This document shows, piece by piece, positions 24,574-36,700 of a DNA stretch of 64,000 bases. Where the stretch lies: contig VWZL01000296.1 in the NCBI GenBank assembly GCA_013396915.1, positions 66,824 to 130,823 of the forward strand, given 5' to 3'. Source of the stretch: Stercorarius parasiticus (lineage: Eukaryota > Chordata > Aves > Charadriiformes > Stercorariidae). Position 1 is the first letter of the stretch. Each line of letters begins with the position of its first letter. The position numbers and the translations under genes were made by a program. The notes under the pieces are model-generated. The model was given only the letters and a program-made list of their open reading frames with translations, made no database searches and was not told the DNA's origin.

Positions 24574-25015
24574 AGCGAAGGGCCACTAAGTCATTAAGGG
24601 ACTGGAGCATCTCTCCTATGAGGAGAGGCTGAGAGACTGGGACTGTTCAGACTGAGAAGCTGAGGGAGATCTTGCCAATGTATAATAAATACGTGAGGGA
24701 GGGTGCAAAGTGGATGGAGCCAGATTCTTTTCAGTAGTACCCAGTGACAGGAGAAGGGGCAATGGGCACAAATTGAAACACAGGAGGTTCCCTCTGAACA
24801 TCAACACACACTTTTTTTTTTTTTACTGTGAGGGTGACCAAGCGCTGGCACAGGTTGCCCGGGGAGGTTGTGAAGTCTTCATCCTTGGAGATATTCAAAA
24901 GCCATCTGGACATGGTCCTGGAAAATTAGCTCTGGGTGACCCTGCTGGAGCACGGGGCTTGGTCAAGACAACCTGCAGAGGTCCCTTCCCACCTCAACCA
25001 ATCTGTAATTCTAAA
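24574..25015 (+). mobile_element. CR1 LINE fragment
   Basis: It follows the CR1 3' region over about 440 bases: 'aagggactggagcatctctc', 'atgaggagaggctgagagac', 'aggagaaggggcaatgggca', 'aggaggttccctctgaacat', then 'gcacaggttgcccggggagg' and 'tcccttcccacctcaaccaa'. A run of 13 T (24812-24824) interrupts it where CR1 normally reads through. It ends near 'tctgtaattct', a degraded octamer repeat. Confidence 0.92.
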
Positions 25016-28000
25016 CTGGAGACCCCCATACAGGATACCTGCGCTCTTCAGGGATGAAACCAGTAACAGTGAGACTTGAACAAGCTTCTTCCCATCCATC
25101 TGCAGCAGCTGGGACTGGCATCAATCAATGATTTTTAGGTAGACCATGGATGTAGGTTACAGTGCAGCTGCGTTGGTTCCAGGTCAGTCACAAAGGCCCC
25201 TCCAGGCCAAAATTCTCTGTAGGCACCTATTCCTATTTTAGGCTAAGGTAAGCCATGCCTCAGTTTCATCTCTGCCTTTCTACACTAGGAATCTAGACAA
25301 CTAACTCAGGCAGGGATATCTAAGGAAAACTGAGATAATTCCACCCATTTGGGTGACTGCTGGAAAAAAAAAATCTACCTGGGGTGCAGATCACAGCTCA
25401 GAATTGCTGGGTTTTGTTGCAGTCTCAATAGACAAAGCCAGAAAAGGGTAAGGACTGAGACGCAGTCCAGAGAAACGAGAGAGGAGCAGTGGTGGACAAA
25501 CATGTCACAGGTTGTCACAACTATTTTGTGACACTTGAGTGCAGAACAGCCTCAGCATAAGGGACCAATCGAGCAGAAAGCATGTAAACTGCTAAAGCAC
25601 ATTTTCTGCTGAAAGCCAGCAGCTTTTCTGACCAGGCTATTTTTCTGAAACTGCTGCTCTAATCTGTGAAGTCAGAAATTGAGTTGAGGTGAATCTCCAA
25701 ATAACAAAATGATATTTTGGCTCAATGTTGCATATTTTGTCTTTGGCTTCTGCAGGTAAATCAATTTCCCAAGATTTTAGAAGTTTATGAGGCAGTTCTG
25801 AGATTTAACCGGTCCTTGCTGCCATTTAGGGGTCAGTCTAGCCACGTCTGAGCTAGCCTTATGGAGTCCCTCTGAAGTTTTGAGAGAGCGGGAGGGTCTT
25901 CAGCCCTGGCATATGGCCTTACCAAGTATATTGGCATGACAGAGGTACACAGTCGTCGTTAACTCAGAGCCATCCACACGGGACATCCAGTTTGTTCCTC
26001 CTTGCCCCGAGCACATCCCTGTGTTTTTCTCTGTTCACTCCAGTACCAGCAAAGGTCCTATTTTTGTGAAGAAATGCCAGAGGCTGGGGAGGGCCAGTGA
26101 CACACATCCCACAGGGACTTGTGCCAAAACTCAGAAGCCTAAAAGCAAGCCTTTTTCCCATTTCACTGTGAAACTTTTGCTCCTCCCATACGAGAGGGGA
26201 ATTAAGTCCATCACCAGGCAAAGACATTTTTTCCAGATAGATACAGCCCTTTCCTGAGTTACTCAAGCTAAATATTCTTTAAAAAACCCTCAGCATGAAA
26301 TGGAGAGATTAAGTCCCAGGTTTATGCCTTGATTTTTCTTAGGGAGGTTTTTGTGCGATTCTACATTAATCTGAGAAGAGTTGCCTGGAACAAGGGCTCC
26401 TGTTTGTCCAAGTGATCAGTTTCAAACTCCTCTCAAACTGAAGTCTACCAAGGCTCTTTATACAATCCCCACATTTCAATATGAACAATTTTAGAGGAAA
26501 ACTTCCAGAAATTGCCGTTCTGAGTTGCAAAAGCTTTGAATTCACAAATATTTCAGTGTCTCAGGGACAGTTCTGTGGCAAATTTGAGTGTTATTTTCCT
26601 GGAATAAGTTATCAAGTGAGCTGATGTGAGTCAGTTACCGCTGTACGAGACACACAAGGTTTACCATTAGTTCAGATCAGCTCAGAACCATTAGCATTAA
26701 GCTGAGGTGGAGGACAGGCTGCTGATTTCTAGCACCAGGGGAAGGATGAGCAGGATTTGGAGGACTGAATGGGGCTGAAAAGAGATTCCGTTTCATATAA
26801 CATTTGATATTACTTCCTCGTTTAGCCTTAGCCAAGTAACAATCCATCTTTCTTAGGCACAAAGCAACACACCAAAATCAGAACCACAACAGACACTGTG
26901 TGCTCCCAAATCATCAGTTCAGGGTCTCGCTACAATTTAAAATGAAGTCATCTGACACAGGGATTATCTCCATGGCTGGAGAAATAAAGCTCAATATCCC
27001 AGGTAGGAAGACAGGCTGCCTTGACTTTCAGTCTTTGTCACCTAACTGCTGTCAGAAGACAAGCGTGGTGGAAACCAGTCCACAAATATGTAACACGGCC
27101 ACCGCTTTTTCCTCACTTGCCTTTTTCCAACGGCTAACGAATGAATGCATATGACTCGCAAGAATTGGTCCTGAGCCATATTTCTGAAGGCAGAAAGACT
27201 GCATAAAGACAGCTCCAGTATAAAGTAGAAAAAGACCTTTGTGGCAAATTGAATTTAGCAACGTCACCAGGAGCTTCTGACTCAGAGCCCCATTCTGCCC
27301 AGCTGCGCGCTCAAACCACCACCGCCCCACATACCTGCCAAACCAGCACGATTCAGCTCGCTTGGAGCTCTGCCATGAGCAGCTGGACAGAAGACAACTG
27401 ATGCCACCATAAAGCAACATCTAATGAAGAAATTATTTTTATTTCAGCGTTGTAATTAAGCCATACCTTGTCACACTGCTACTGGCTGAGGCAGGAAGGC
27501 TACTGACGAGTTGGACCAGGAGAAACAGCAGATGAGATCAAGTTGTTATTCCACTTCAGACCAGTCCACCTTGGCTTGAGTCAATCTCATACCAGTTTAA
27601 CCTAGCTTTTTCCTTTTTCTGCTGCCTGGCAGGTATCCCAGATAAAAGGGCTGCTTTCATCGCTTGGACACAGAGGAGGGTGCTCTGTCTCTAGCTATTA
27701 GCAGAAAGGTGTTGTGCAGGCTACAGTTTTCCAGCGGCTCTTGGTGCAACGGAGAGGGGCATCACTGCAGCAACAAAAAGTGGAAGACTCCACTGCCAAA
27801 CATGCCACCTTTGAAGAGCTGCTCAGGCCTGCTGCTCCCACTGTCCCCACAGACAAGTTATTGTGGTTTTCATTGTACAGGGACACAAAACACCCCATAC
27901 ACTCAGTTAAAGCAAAACATCTAGGTGATTTTCAGGTTAGCATCCACCTCCTGCAAGTCAGGCTTAACTTCTTCCTTCAGTGGGCCAGGCAGACAGCTTA

Positions 28001-30018
28001 ACCAGCTCCCAGGTGGGCACCTCTGCTTGCTGAGCAGTTCAATGGTGAGCTGACAGCTCTCTCCTCTGTCAGAAGGCCCTAAAAGCAGCCTAAAAATCTG
28101 TGCTCACGTCACTTGGGAGCAGGGGACTTGAATAACGGTGGATATTATGCATTTTCTCTCATTTTTTGCACATAGGTAGGGGCAGTCTCCAGGACAGTTT
28201 CCTGGTGGTACAGGACCCCCCCAGCCAAATGCACCAAGTGCTACTAAAGCTTCAGTTCTCATCCTGCCCTGCTGCAGACAATTTTGGGTGAGCCTTACAG
28301 CCAGCAGCAGGGCATGGCCAGGACTTCCTTCCCCTTCCAACTGTATAAGCACACACCAGGTGTCCTGCTCTGATCCTTCTGTGATTTGGCTTCTCCAGAG
28401 CGCAGCACCAGAGGGCAGGAAGGGAGCGGAGCAGAGGCACTGCAGGTTCTTGTAGGTCACCGGCAGGTCTGTCCTTGCTGCTCAGCTGCAGCGCCTTTCA
28501 CTGTGGGGGGGTGTCCGTCAGTCCTTCCCTCCTGCATGTAAGAAAAATAGTGGATTTACTGAGCATTTAACGGCAGGCTGAAATCAAGTATGAAAATCTA
28601 GTCCCAGTAGGATGTTATCCCTGAAGTGTTCCCTCTGCTGACAAGCCAGCCCAGCATGTAAACGGAGAGTTGCATGTGCTGTACATTTGTGCCACACACA
28701 GAGTCTGTATCTAGAATGGGGCAAATAGTTTAAGAGCTTTTTTGCTGTTTCTTGAAACAAAACCAGAATTGGGAGGAAGGAGGGCACTTAACAGAAAAAG
28801 AGACTTTTGAAATACTAGTAAAATGGTCAGAAGTCTAATTTTTTCAAGTTGCATCAATATATTCTGTTCAGTATACCCTCCAGAACTAAGAAGGGAAACT
28901 GGTTTTATTTCACTTTCTCACAGTATAATTCACTAGACCTCTTCCAAATATTTCTAAATCTAGAAAACAGGAAGAAAACAATCTGATTATCTTAAACTGC
29001 ACAAAAAGAGTTAATATTAAATGCCTTACCGTACAACTGAAAACTTCCATGCCTTTTCTATTCTATATTCTGATGTTTTACAAAGCATTACAATTTCTGT
29101 AGAGTGGAGTTATTGCTGGATGCTACTAAACATCTCTAAGTTTTGTCCATTTAAAAATATCAAAGTTCTGGATAAATTTGGTCTTTGAGCATAAACTGAA
29201 CTTCACTGGTCTTGCTTGCTGCCTGCTAGTCAAACTGTAGATTTTTCTGATAGTGTTTTTAATTAAGTCTCTCCGCACATAACCACATGGTAAGCTTACT
29301 TTCATTGCATTTTGTTGCCACAGCAGCTACTGTGCACTTAAAGCCATGTACAAGCTTAAAGCAAAGGTGCTATGTTGGTGTGAAAGAAGCTAAATAATTG
29401 TGAATTGAAATTCAAAGCAGCTTTCAACTGAGACACAAGTTAAAAGAATTGTGCAGAAAACTAAATGACTTGCAACAAAAAGAAAACGACAGTGAAATAT
29501 AGGAAAGGTTTTCAGAACTGCGTACGGAGCTGCTTGTGCCCTATTTGTGAGAGAGAGGAAGGTGGGTCGCACTAGGATTAAGGGATGAGCTTGTGAAAGT
29601 CACTGCTGTCTGGAGCGGTCATGCCCAAGAGCCAGACAGGGTCTCCAAGAGGCACAGACTTGTGGATACACACTCCCCGGTAGGGACGTGAGAGAAACTT
29701 TCAGTTCAGGTAGTCAATCACCTTCACAATGAGGGGACCAGGAGGATCCCACACTCAGACAAGGAATATAGAACGCAAAGATTTCTGGTTGCTTTGCTGT
29801 AGGATTTTAAGGAGCGTTTGGTCCATCTGGGGAGGCAGGGGATAAGCTTCGAGACCGAAGCTGTTCTTGGAAGGCCTATGTTCCTCTGAACCTCAATAGT
29901 TTCTGTACCAGGGTTTCTCTTGGCAGAAACAGAGAGCTGCTTTCTCCTCCAGCAGTCCTGCAGCAGAGCTGCTGCTCCCTGGGCCAGGGAAGCCTGACCA
30001 ATGCCATCTGGGAGGTGC
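25016..30018. other. No gene seen
   Basis: This is non-coding DNA of intermediate GC. Several open frames of 60-120 codons exist (for example minus 27052-27420 and 28104-28460), but none shows a recognisable domain together with proper exon boundaries. Confidence 0.45.
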
Positions 30019-30262
30019 CTAGGCCACAAGCAAACCCGTGCCAGTCTCAAACTTCAACTGCAATGAGCGGGGGCTCATAGGCTTAATTTCTCCAACCATG
30101 GCTAAGAGCCTGTATTTGACTAAAGGCCAGCACCTTTTTTGAGCTTCTGCTCCCCCTCTGCAAATCAGAGGCTTTGGTTTTCCCTCTCCCTGAGGAAGGG
30201 CAGTTCCCTGTTCTGTGCAAATCCCCTGTCCAGAGCACTGGAGCTCATCTGCAAGCTGGCAC
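30019..30262 (-). other. Candidate exon 3 of divergent minus-strand unit
   Basis: A strong acceptor (TTTCTCCACAG) is followed by G-TGC and an open frame to a TAG at 30019-30021. In the frame starting at the TGC, residues read CQLADELQCSGQGICTEQG, with cysteine spacing reminiscent of an EGF repeat but with too few cysteines for a full one. This frame stays open when joined to the candidate exons at 31786-31859 and 32985-33278. A second frame also stays open across the same junctions, which shows how weak this test is. Confidence 0.2.
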
Positions 30263-31785
30263 CTGTGGAGAAACACAAGCAAGTTAATTGCTACAGCAAC
30301 AGGGAAGGAGGATGCTAAAGGACTGGATTTCGAGGTGACCACTTCCTTTAGGACTTCAGACAGGCAGCTTGCCCTTCAGGCTTCTTTACCTGTGAGACAG
30401 GTCAAAAAATGACTTCATCAACACCTGCGTTTGGCCTAAATGCTGTGTAGACTGGGGAGAGAGGAAGACTGATGTCCTAAATGGAAGAAATAGATCTCCT
30501 TTTGGTTTGGACTCTACTGCTTTTACATTTTTTTTATACTGGCACCACTGAGAGAGTTCCTATTTGCTTAATTAGGCCACACAGGAGGAACCTGGGAAGA
30601 CACTTAACATGTTTGGAGTGGGTTTGACCTGCTAATTTTCATCCTTTCTGAATCTGAGCAGCCTGGGTTCAGATGAAAGTTCGTGACTTTAAGAGGTGCT
30701 GGATATCCAAATCAGCTTGGAAAGGTAAGTTGTTGGGGATTTATTTTTTTTTCCTTAAAAAAACCAAACAAACAACATACACCACCACCATACAAATATA
30801 CTTTTCTGGGGGTAGACAGATGCTTAACACTGCTCAGCTTGTAATTCTAAATCAGAGACAACATTCACATGCCATCATATTATGTTGGTAAGCAGGAAAC
30901 TGGGAATGGTATATAGAAAAAAAATTATAAAAGCAAATTATGATACAATTAACTAACAGAAAACATTTGAGCTGGTAAGTTACAGATTACTTTTGCTGAA
31001 TAATGTCATGCTGTGGTGCTCTCCTTGTTTCCTGACACAAAAACTATGTTTGCTCTTCAATCAAGTGTGTAGGTTGACTAAAAACATAACCCATGTTATA
31101 CTCCCTAAGGAAAAAAAAAATCTTATTAGTTAATGCTTCCTATTACTTCCTCACAGTTTTTGTTGCTTTTTCTGATAGCTATAAACACACTTCAGAGACT
31201 GCCTGACTTCAGTGGAATTGATTGCAAAAGGTATCTCTGTAATAAAAATATCTGCGAAAGATATTCTCGGATGTTTCAGCTGTTCCTGGCTATCAGTTAA
31301 GAAACTTTTTTCCCCTGTATGGAGTCTTATCTTGGCAAAAAATAAACTGGAGAGAAAAAAAAAAAGAGAGACATTTATGACCAAACTGTTTCAGAATACA
31401 TTCCTTTAACTCACAAATGAAGTCTCCACATGTCATGTGAGAAGAGCTACATCTCTCTACTACCTTCTCATCCTTGAAGCTGACGCCTAGTGGGGTCCTG
31501 GCTGTAACATGAAAGTCAGGATGAAGACTTTGTTTTGAACCACGACACACACGTGAGACAAAGAGAAGAGAATGTGGCAAGTTCGCACTACAGACACCTT
31601 CAAAAGGCATGGTTTACAGAGAGAGTTAGACTAAGGATCCACATAGCCAGTAGTAGAGCTTGCTGGCTACCATCTTTGTTAAAATCAAAGTGCTGATCCA
31701 TTAAAAGCTATCCATTTACCAAATTGCAACAAAGTGGCTCCTGAAGCACTCCGATTAACATGATGCCCACTTGAACAGTGCTCAC

Positions 31786-31859
31786 CTGAGAGAGCAGGAC
31801 CAGGAGCCACAGGCCCATCCAAACACATTGAGGTCTCTGCCTTGCGCAAGGAGATACTG
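31786..31859 (-). other. Candidate exon 2 of divergent minus-strand unit
   Basis: A 74-base block on the minus strand is bounded by a good acceptor (TTTTCCTGCAG|CAG) and a near-ideal donor (CTCTCAG|GTGAGC). The acceptor is a NAGNAG tandem that could shift by three bases. One frame contains ATG at 31816-31818 and reads MGLWLLVLLSQ up to the donor, a signal-peptide-like start ending in phase 0; another frame joins openly to the flanking candidate exons. The protein is not recognised, and it could be a non-coding RNA. Confidence 0.35.
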
Positions 31860-32984
31860 CTGCAGGAAAAGGAGGACACACACACCATGATCAAAACACC
31901 CAACAATGTTTTGTAAACAAAGGCCAGACTTCCCAATAGACCATAAAAAAGTAGTAGCCCACAAGGATCTCTATCAGACAGTAATAATTTTAAAAAAAGA
32001 TTATTAAAAGAACCTAGGAATATCTGATTTGTGGTTAGAGCCCCACCACGCTGATGTCCAAACCACACAGGTAATTTCACTACTGACTTAAGACAAATGA
32101 ACTTCTGTCTCAGTGCTCCTGTAACATCAGAGGTGGAGGTGTACCAGTCACCCCACAGGACAAACTATCACAGCGCCTCATGACCACAAACGCTGTCAAC
32201 TGTCTGTCGAGAATCAGTACCAAGCTCTACACATTAAAACCACTTATCAGTTTGTATCAAATGTTTGTTTAAGAAAGTCAGCTCCCTTGCAACGCTTCAG
32301 AGAGCAAGCTAGTCCCAGCGACAGGCTTACTGACAGGGGTTAAGCAGTTCCTTCCTCTACAGACACCAGAGAGTAGTCCATAAAAAGGCCAGTCTAAAGT
32401 TAGCCAGCAATGCAAATGCCATCAAGTAAGGAGGGAACGGGGATGGGAAAAAGCACCTATTAACAGGATCACGTACCAGGATTGGCACAGCACTCAGTTT
32501 CCCTCAAGGGAACCTGGATTAAGTTAGCTATCCCCAAATGCCAGCTAAAGGCTACCGTGCCTGTTGCACAACAGAACTTTTGAGAGGGATGTGCAGAGGC
32601 TGACTGTCATCAATCCCCTCCATACACGAAGCAATGTCTGAGTCCCCTAAGGCCAGCTGCACCTGTTCAACCTTCTCAGGTGGGCAAGGAGGAAAAAAAG
32701 GCACCAAATTATCACAGTACCCTTCCTCCAGGGCACAAAGGAGGCACTGCATCAACCTCAGGGGCTCTGCATCCCAAGATAAGGGCAATCCCTGCCATCA
32801 CACATTCCAAAGACATGCTCAGAAGATCCTAGCAGCAAGACACGGTGCAGACTTCTCTCTCCTGCGCTCACTGCCCAAGAGCTCCTTAGCTTCCTCCAGC
32901 TCTGCTCAGTTTTTGTCACCAGCAGAGCCTACCTACTCAACACTAAAAAAACTGGCAACAACCTCCCAGCCCCAAGAACCTCAC

Positions 32985-33278
32985 CTGAAAGGCCTGGGGA
33001 CAAACGTGGTACCCTGATACCACAACCTCCCCACCACAGCTGCCTTCCCCTGGCCTAGCAAGGCCCAGCTGGAGAGCCATGCCCAATGGGGACGGTTGTC
33101 CACAGGACACACTGCTGGGCCCGAAGCGAGCCCCACGGCTGGAAGACAAGCAGAAGAAGCGCGCACGTGCGTTCCCACATCTCCCCTCCACCGCAAGCAG
33201 CCTCAGGGGGCGGTTGAAACCTGCGGGCCCCCATCGGCGGCGTAAGCTATGCGCCGAGCGCAGGCGCAACAACCCGCC
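32985..33278 (-). other. Candidate exon 1 of divergent minus-strand unit
   Basis: About 30 bases downstream of a minus-strand TATA box, GC-rich sequence runs to a strong donor, CCTTTCAG|GTGAGG, at 32985/32984. The exon would be about 290 bases. No frame is recognisable as a known protein. In mammals the gene head to head with RHOA is TCTA; I could not find TCTA protein sequence here. Confidence 0.4.
33258..33267. promoter_or_regulatory. NRF1-like site GCGCAGGCGC
   Basis: A GCGCAGGCGC palindrome-like element, close to the NRF1 consensus GCGCATGCGC, lies within the CpG island near the predicted minus-strand start site. NRF1 sites are common in bidirectional housekeeping promoters. Confidence 0.4.
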
Positions 33279-33303
33279 CAGCACGGCGTAAATAGCACCC
33301 GGG

Positions 33304-33311
33304 CTTTTATA
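33304..33311 (-). promoter_or_regulatory. TATA box, minus strand
   Basis: The minus strand reads CGCTATAAAAGCCC, a full TATAAAAG box in a GC-rich context. A start site would be expected about 25-30 bases downstream, near 33278, leading into the exon that ends at 32985. On the plus strand the same region carries ATTGG (33353-33357) and a GGGCGGGG GC box just left of the gap. Confidence 0.5.
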
Positions 33312-33380
33312 GCGCCCCTTCCCGGCAACCCCCGCGCCCGGGCCGCCCCCGATTGGACGTAGGGCGGGGCGCGCGGGGGG

Positions 33381-33775
33381 NNNNNNNNNNNNNNNNNNNN
33401 NNNNNNNNNNNNNNNNNNNNNNNNNNNNNNNNNNNNNNNNNNNNNNNNNNNNNNNNNNNNNNNNNNNNNNNNNNNNNNNNNNNNNNNNNNNNNNNNNNNN
33501 NNNNNNNNNNNNNNNNNNNNNNNNNNNNNNNNNNNNNNNNNNNNNNNNNNNNNNNNNNNNNNNNNNNNNNNNNNNNNNNNNNNNNNNNNNNNNNNNNNNN
33601 NNNNNNNNNNNNNNNNNNNNNNNNNNNNNNNNNNNNNNNNNNNNNNNNNNNNNNNNNNNNNNNNNNNNNNNNNNNNNNNNNNNNNNNNNNNNNNNNNNNN
33701 NNNNNNNNNNNNNNNNNNNNNNNNNNNNNNNNNNNNNNNNNNNNNNNNNNNNNNNNNNNNNNNNNNNNNNNNNNN
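33381..33775. other. Assembly gap (395 N) in RHOA CpG island
   Basis: The run of N sits in the most GC-rich part of the island. The first bases after it, GGG|GTGAGCC at 33776-33785, look like a splice donor at 33779. RHOA exon 1 may therefore be hidden in the gap. Confidence 0.99.
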
Positions 33776-36700
33776 GGGGTGAGCCGGGGCCGCGTCGCCA
33801 CGCGTGGGTCGCCCCCGGGGGGTTACCTCCCCACACACACCCTCACCCCGCGCCCCCCGCCGGGCCGGGGGCGCCAGCGCCGGCGGAAATCCCGCAATCC
33901 CTCCCGGGTCGCGTCGGCGTTCAAACTTCTGGTCAGGGGAGAAACCGCCTTTCGGAGCCTAACTGAAAACTTTTAATGGAGAGGTGTTCGTTGGTTTGTT
34001 TTGTGTTTTGGTTTGGTTTTTTTTACCGGAGCCGGTGCAGCCTCAGCAGGCCGAGGGCACGCGGACAAGTGTGTAGCAAAAAGAGCTCGGTCTGGGGTTA
34101 AAACGGACTGTTAGCACGGTCGGCTTTGTGTGCCACGACAGCCTTGCCTTAGACTGAAAATTGCCCAGCTTAAAATTAAACGGTGCCTAAACCTTTTTTG
34201 CCCGGAAGGCCGTTCCTGCAGGGGCGAGAGGAGCCCCGGGACTACTTCAGTTGTCTGTGGGTCTAAAAAAAAAAAAAAACCCAAGAAACTTATTATAGAG
34301 GTCTACGGAGTTAAAGTTATTACAGACTCAGGACAAAGTATTTTTCCCAGTCAAACGATGCCTTAACTACTTAGGTATCCCTTGAAGTCTGTCTCTGCGA
34401 GGTGTCTGGAGTGGGGATTTGTTTGTTTTCAGTTGCTGCCTCATATCCAGCTTTTGTTTCTCTCCTGGTACAGCTCACCTGTTTGTGGCAGGGAACCCTT
34501 CATGAGCAGTGCTTCCCACCCATCCTTTCTGTATGTGATGCAGGATTCGGAGAAAACCGAATCCTAGGACCTGCCTAGGGAATGTTGGATTAGTTGTTGC
34601 TGGTTTTTCCCACAGAGCTTAAACTAGGTAACAATTCTGCTGTCAGTGTGGATTTTTAAAACAGGGATCTTCTTCTAATTTTTATCTCAAAAATCAGTTT
34701 TTCTTGTTCTAAACATTGTTTGTGACTCAAAGTATTGGTTTCTCCAATAGCTTCATTTTGGAATTTTTTTTTCAGTAGGGAGATATGAAGTCTCTCCCTC
34801 CCTGGAAAGATTGTTCATGAAAATACTTACTTTCTGTTGAAGGCTCTCCGAATGCACCTGTGTGCCCTCCTCCAGCCCTCTTCTGCCCTTACCCAACTCT
34901 CCAGCCACACAGCACTAGCATTTCTTTTTCAAATAGGCAGACTAATTCTGGCTCCGATTTGGACCGAGGTTGCGCGTTTAAAAAAAGAAAAGTTGCCATT
35001 AGCCTTATTTCATTTTAATTAGTTCACTGGAATGCCTAACAGCATATTCAGCATAAATGCTTGACATAAATTAATTTTAATGGGCGATTTGTATCATTTA
35101 ACACTAGAATATGTGTTTGTTGGTTTGGGTGGGTTTTTTTTTTAATAATTTCTCAAGACATAAATGCACCTTCACACGAGGGGCAAAAGAAATTCAGTCA
35201 GAGGGCTCAACCGAGCCACTCTTATATTATCCCTCCTCATTCACCAAACTCATGCTCTGGCTGAGTGCCACTGCAATTGAGCGCCAGAGGCGGGGAGTTC
35301 TCCGAGCCAGGAATTGACAGTAAAAACATCCTAAATGATCTTAACTGCCACCAGGATGTAGGACTAGCGATGGCTCTTCAGATAAGTAAATTCCAAATAA
35401 AAACAATTTGATAGTTTGGAGGGGCTTAGAAATATCGTCGCCTTTCCTCTTTTTTTTAGGTAACTCTTGTTTTTCCTGCTTCCTACACTTTGCCTTTTTC
35501 TTACAACATATTTATGTTGCCCCGAACCCTGATGGCTCTTCTGTGGTCCACTCAGCCCTAGAAATTTCTGAGCTTAGCTACTACTTCCTCACTAGCCTAT
35601 TTTATCTTCTCATTCAATCTCTCTGAAATATTTTATTCCCTGCTGCTGTGATATCATTAGGTTCTTTCCAAGTCTCTGCTCAGACACTATTTTCTACCTT
35701 TTATACTAAACTCTAATCTGGCTCATGTGTTATTCCACATCCATTTAAACTCTTATGTACTGCTCTGTTGTCTTACGACTTATCTTCAAACGCAGTTTAG
35801 CTAATGTGGAGGAAAAGTTTAATCAGTGAGTTTGAGGAAGTTAGCATGTCGATAAGGCTAGCCAGCATGCACTTTTAATCTTGAATTGATCTGTGATGAG
35901 TCTGTTTTAGTAAACAAGTAGTGAGGGTGAAACCCTGTAATACAGAAGAGTGCTGTGCAAAATAAATGCACCTAATGGCTGCTTACCTTCATTCCCAGGG
36001 ATACAGCAGTGCACATGCGCACACCTGAACGCACAATGAAAATCCTCTGCTCTTTGCCTGTTGGTGTGGTCCCTCTCCTGCAACACTGAGCACTGTATAA
36101 ATAGCTATGTAGAAAGAAGTAGCTGCTTACTACTTTTGGGTTCATCTCAAAAGTAAGCGCAGATATCTCAAAAGACTGCCTCCGGTACACTGGTTAAATT
36201 ATCGTTGCTTTAAGCCATTTTACACCATTGTTAGATGTCCGGGTGCCTTCTGGTCTTGATGTCGTCTCTGTTCCCACCTCATTCTGAACTGTGAACAAAA
36301 GCTACCAAAAGCATAATTGAAGTTGGTAGAGCAACTCTGATCTGTCTGTCCTCTCTTCTGTCATTTTCCTATCACCATGTTTTCACTTGAGGAAGGTATT
36401 TGAGACAGTAAAAGAACTAAGGTATCCATAGACCACCTTTTAATTAAGATAGTTGCCATCCATTGTTGCGTACACACAACTAACAGCCAGTCCTTCGTAA
36501 GTGAATCATCTAATTAAACTAATCAGAACAAGGTTCACTGTCTTTCTCCGACCAGGCTTCATGACCAAGGTCCCTAGTAGAAGGAACAGATGGAGAGTCA
36601 CTAATATACCGAGGAAAATTGGGCAGTACACCCACAATGAATGAGGTCTTGCTTTCCTCAAGCTCTGATGGTTGTGGGGGTTTTGTTTGCTTTTTTTTAT

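Larger units (their letters stand above)
33110..33960 (+). promoter_or_regulatory. RHOA: CpG island, RHOA promoter region
   Basis: Very CpG-rich sequence flanks the N gap on both sides, 18 kb upstream of the first RHOA coding exon. An inverted CCAAT box and GC boxes lie just left of the gap. RHOA in other vertebrates has a non-coding first exon in a CpG island and a long first intron, which fits this spacing. The start site itself is presumably in the gap. Confidence 0.7.

Noticed and set aside
31151..31384. RLHTGEKSF, resembling a C2H2 zinc-finger linker
   Set aside because: The surrounding minus-strand frame lacks the Cys-Cys/His-His pairs of zinc fingers, so the match to the HTGEK linker is taken as chance.
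31400..31610. Cys-containing frame (MTCGDFICELKEC) as an LDL-receptor-A-like exon
   Set aside because: The acceptor is fair, but there is no matching donor, and the cysteine and acidic pattern of an LDLa repeat is incomplete.
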